The notes beneath the pieces were generated by a model, which saw only the letters and a list, made by a program, of their open reading frames with translations, did not search any database and was not told the DNA's origin. From Candidatus Heimdallarchaeota archaeon (GTDB taxonomy: Archaea > Asgardarchaeota > Heimdallarchaeia > Hodarchaeales > Hodarchaeaceae), in assembly GCA_011364965.1 (NCBI GenBank), contig RDOB01000002.1:62001-126000 (forward strand): a DNA stretch of 64,000 nt, read 5' to 3'. The translations under genes were made by a program, and so were the position numbers. Each line of letters begins with the position of its first letter. Position 1 is the stretch's first letter. Of the stretch, positions 62,358 to 64,000 are shown one piece after another.

Positions 62358-63026
62358 CTAATCCCATAGAATTCCATCAAGAACAGAGGAAGCAATATTG
62401 ACTCCTAATTCCCCAAGAATAGAATACCCACTTTTCCCACCACCAATTTTTAGAAGCTTTTCATTCTCTGCGATGACAATTCCTTCAACAGGATCAATCA
62501 AAATTAGCTTTGATTCCCCTTTCCGAACTGCAATTTGTTTATCATATATCAAAACAATGTTATTTTCTGAACCAACAAGCAAAAATCTTCTTTTGCCGAA
62601 AATAATATATTTTGCATTAGAATCGTCTTCATCAAAATCTATAGACGCCTTCTTGTCTTTTAAAGTAGACTCCAACTTTGCTATCATAGCATTCGCTTCA
62701 TCATAGAGAAAATGTGTTTCTTCCTCTGTTGGATAATAGTTCATTATAGATTTGGTGATGTTCTCAACTGTAAGGCCAAAAATAACTAAATTTTTACCCG
62801 TAAACTCAACTGTGGTGCCCACATCCCCATGTGTGTTGCTGTAAATCAGAGCATCTACAATTACTTCAACTCTACCAAGAAGTATTACTCCAGTTAGGTC
62901 TTTATCAACGCGTACTTCAATTAGCTTAATTGATTCCTTTCCCTTGACCTTAAAATAAACCGTGGAGAGAATATCAGGAGTATCAATCCATTCATATATT
63001 TCCTCCCCTAGATGAATTCTTTTCAT
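62358..63026 (-). CDS. Protein of unknown function in an operon with an ArsR-type regulator
   Basis: 222 aa. The N-terminal half is beta-rich (LSTVYFKVKGKES, LTGVILLGRVEVIVDALIY), the middle has an acidic helix (EANAMIAKLESTLKDKK) and the C-terminal half is again beta-rich, ending in IGGGKSGYSILGELG. No signal or membrane segment. I do not recognise it. The stop of the upstream HTH gene lies five bases before this start, so it is likely the target, ligand or partner of that regulator. Confidence 0.5.
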   Translation of the reverse strand: MKRIHLGEEIYEWIDTPDILSTVYFKVKGKESIKLIEVRVDKDLTGVILLGRVEVIVDALIYSNTHGDVGTTVEFTGKNLVIFGLTVENITKSIMNYYPTEEETHFLYDEANAMIAKLESTLKDKKASIDFDEDDSNAKYIIFGKRRFLLVGSENNIVLIYDKQIAVRKGESKLILIDPVEGIVIAENEKLLKIGGGKSGYSILGELGVNIASSVLDGILWD

Positions 63027-63031
63027 TGGGA

Positions 63032-63817
63032 TTATTCCGCCTCTTCTGAATTTATATCTTCTTCTGATTTTGCATCCTCTTCGTCATCAATAATAACTGG
63101 AACCTGAAGTCGCCTTTTTCCTCGAATATAAAGAAATTCTACTAACTTTAATGCTTCACGTCCAGCAAAAGTTAACATATATCGTTCCCTGACTCCTTCT
63201 TGGCGAACTAATCCCTGTTCCATAAGGATAGTAATATGATGTTTAAAATTTCCGCCTTTTGTGTTTGTTCGGTCGGATAAATCCGATTGTCTTAAAGGTT
63301 CTTTCTCTAGTTCTTTAAGCATCCTTAATCGTGTTTGATCGGATAATGCAGCCATTATTGCAGACCCTTTATCATAGAAATCCTCAATCTCATCCTTTGA
63401 GATCTCATATGATTCCCTAGCTCTTCGCTCTGCTCTTCCTCGTCTTTTAGGAGGTGAGTGTTGAAAAATAGATCCAATTGATCGATCAATAGAATCTCCT
63501 ATAGAATCTGCGATACTTGTTACAAAATTCTCGATTGTTGTGCCAAAATTCTCACCCCAGTTATCCCATCCTTCATCATGATATTTTCGAGTTCGCTGAG
63601 CTCTTGGCTTTCTATGGGGAGAGGGACGCTCATAATCGAACTCTTTATGCATCTCATCCTTTATTTCATCAATTTCGTCTTTTAAGGTTCCAATTTCTTC
63701 TTTAACGGTACGCTTTAAATCACGAAGCATATCATTTAGATCAATGACCTCTTCTTCATCATCAGGTAAGTCATCATCTCTCTCATCTCTATCTTCGTCA
63801 AAATCCACCTTTAACAC
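63032..63817 (-). CDS. ArsR-type winged-helix protein with acidic coiled N-terminus
   Basis: About 261 aa from GTG 63817; GTG 63808, with AGGTG upstream, is an equally plausible start. Residues 1-60 are very acidic with a coiled-coil-like DEIDEIKDEMHKEF. The middle is basic and low in complexity (RKPRAQRTRK). The C-terminal 110 residues are an ArsR-type winged helix: ALSDQTRLRMLKEL, EPLRQSDLSDR, FKHHITILMEQGLV and YMLTFAGREAL. The tail is acidic again. It likely regulates its own operon. The 183-base region upstream, to the window edge, is AT-rich and should hold the promoter. Confidence 0.75.
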   Translation of the reverse strand: MLKVDFDEDRDERDDDLPDDEEEVIDLNDMLRDLKRTVKEEIGTLKDEIDEIKDEMHKEFDYERPSPHRKPRAQRTRKYHDEGWDNWGENFGTTIENFVTSIADSIGDSIDRSIGSIFQHSPPKRRGRAERRARESYEISKDEIEDFYDKGSAIMAALSDQTRLRMLKELEKEPLRQSDLSDRTNTKGGNFKHHITILMEQGLVRQEGVRERYMLTFAGREALKLVEFLYIRGKRRLQVPVIIDDEEDAKSEEDINSEEAE

Positions 63818-64000
63818 CTGTTTTATTAATCATTTAAGCAAAATGTAAATTTCTTACAACTGTAATTAAACTACAATTTTTTGTATTAAAAACTATTTGT
63901 TCGTGGCAAACGAATATAATTAAAATTAAGACCGTTAAAATTCGTTTCTCTTGTCATTTCTCAGATTAAATAACGATTTATTTATTAAAAGAGAAATTAT

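Overview
The window is AT-rich DNA from an archaeon, and the gene content points to an Asgard archaeon (Promethearchaeota), most likely Lokiarchaeia-like. The evidence is five small Ras/Rab/Arf-type GTPases scattered over 64 kb, a Dna2-type nuclease-helicase ending in a RING/PHD-like finger, archaeal DNA topoisomerase VI beside bacterial-type gyrase, an Mtq2/HEMK2-like methyltransferase, an archaea-specific SMC-related protein, a Rad50-like CxxC hook, and a large surface protein with a PGF-type C-terminal sorting tail. Start codons are a mix of ATG, GTG and TTG, often behind a clear GGAGG-like ribosome binding site. That allowed several starts to be re-chosen. The lineage call is inference from content, not from a marker tree.

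Layout. 1-4.4 kb: the 3' end of a bacterial-type metK, a copper P-type ATPase with an unusual Cys/His-rich head, and a stand-alone PEP-synthase-like ATP-grasp protein. 4.5-7.7 kb: a P-loop ATPase with a winged helix, a GTPase with a C-terminal winged helix, and a Rab-like GTPase. 7.7-18.2 kb: an RNase J-like nuclease and four different DNA methyltransferases, ending in a Dna2-like nuclease-helicase with a RING-like tail; this is the best candidate for an undescribed DNA-modification or defence locus. 18.3-24.8 kb: metabolic genes (AlaX, SDR, CoA-disulfide-reductase-like flavoprotein, RACo-like ASKHA ATPase), an odd leader region, and an Arf-like GTPase in an operon with a TrmB-like regulator. 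26.5-35.8 kb: membrane and surface proteins, DUF504, TatD, the SMC-related protein, RidA and a PPC-domain protein. 36-44.5 kb: a small TFB-like protein, a zinc-finger protein paired with a divergent GTPase, a 961-aa Asgard-type protein paired with an Mtq2-like methyltransferase, a pair of RCK proteins, and a short ribbon-helix-helix gene.

45-59.3 kb is the most striking part. After a coiled-coil protein and a phosphoesterase come gyrB, gyrA, top6B and top6A, in that order, with overlaps or short gaps. Two different type II topoisomerases are therefore apparently made from one transcript. The Topo VI B subunit is 2314 residues, about four times the usual size. Its normal GHKL/transducer part is followed by roughly 27 diverged helix-hairpin-helix-like repeats covering about 1,700 residues.

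59.5-64 kb holds a minimal kinase-fold protein, a Rab-like GTPase, a 40-aa zinc-finger protein, an aminotransferase, and a two-gene ArsR-type regulator operon. No tRNA, rRNA, CRISPR array or insertion sequence was recognised.
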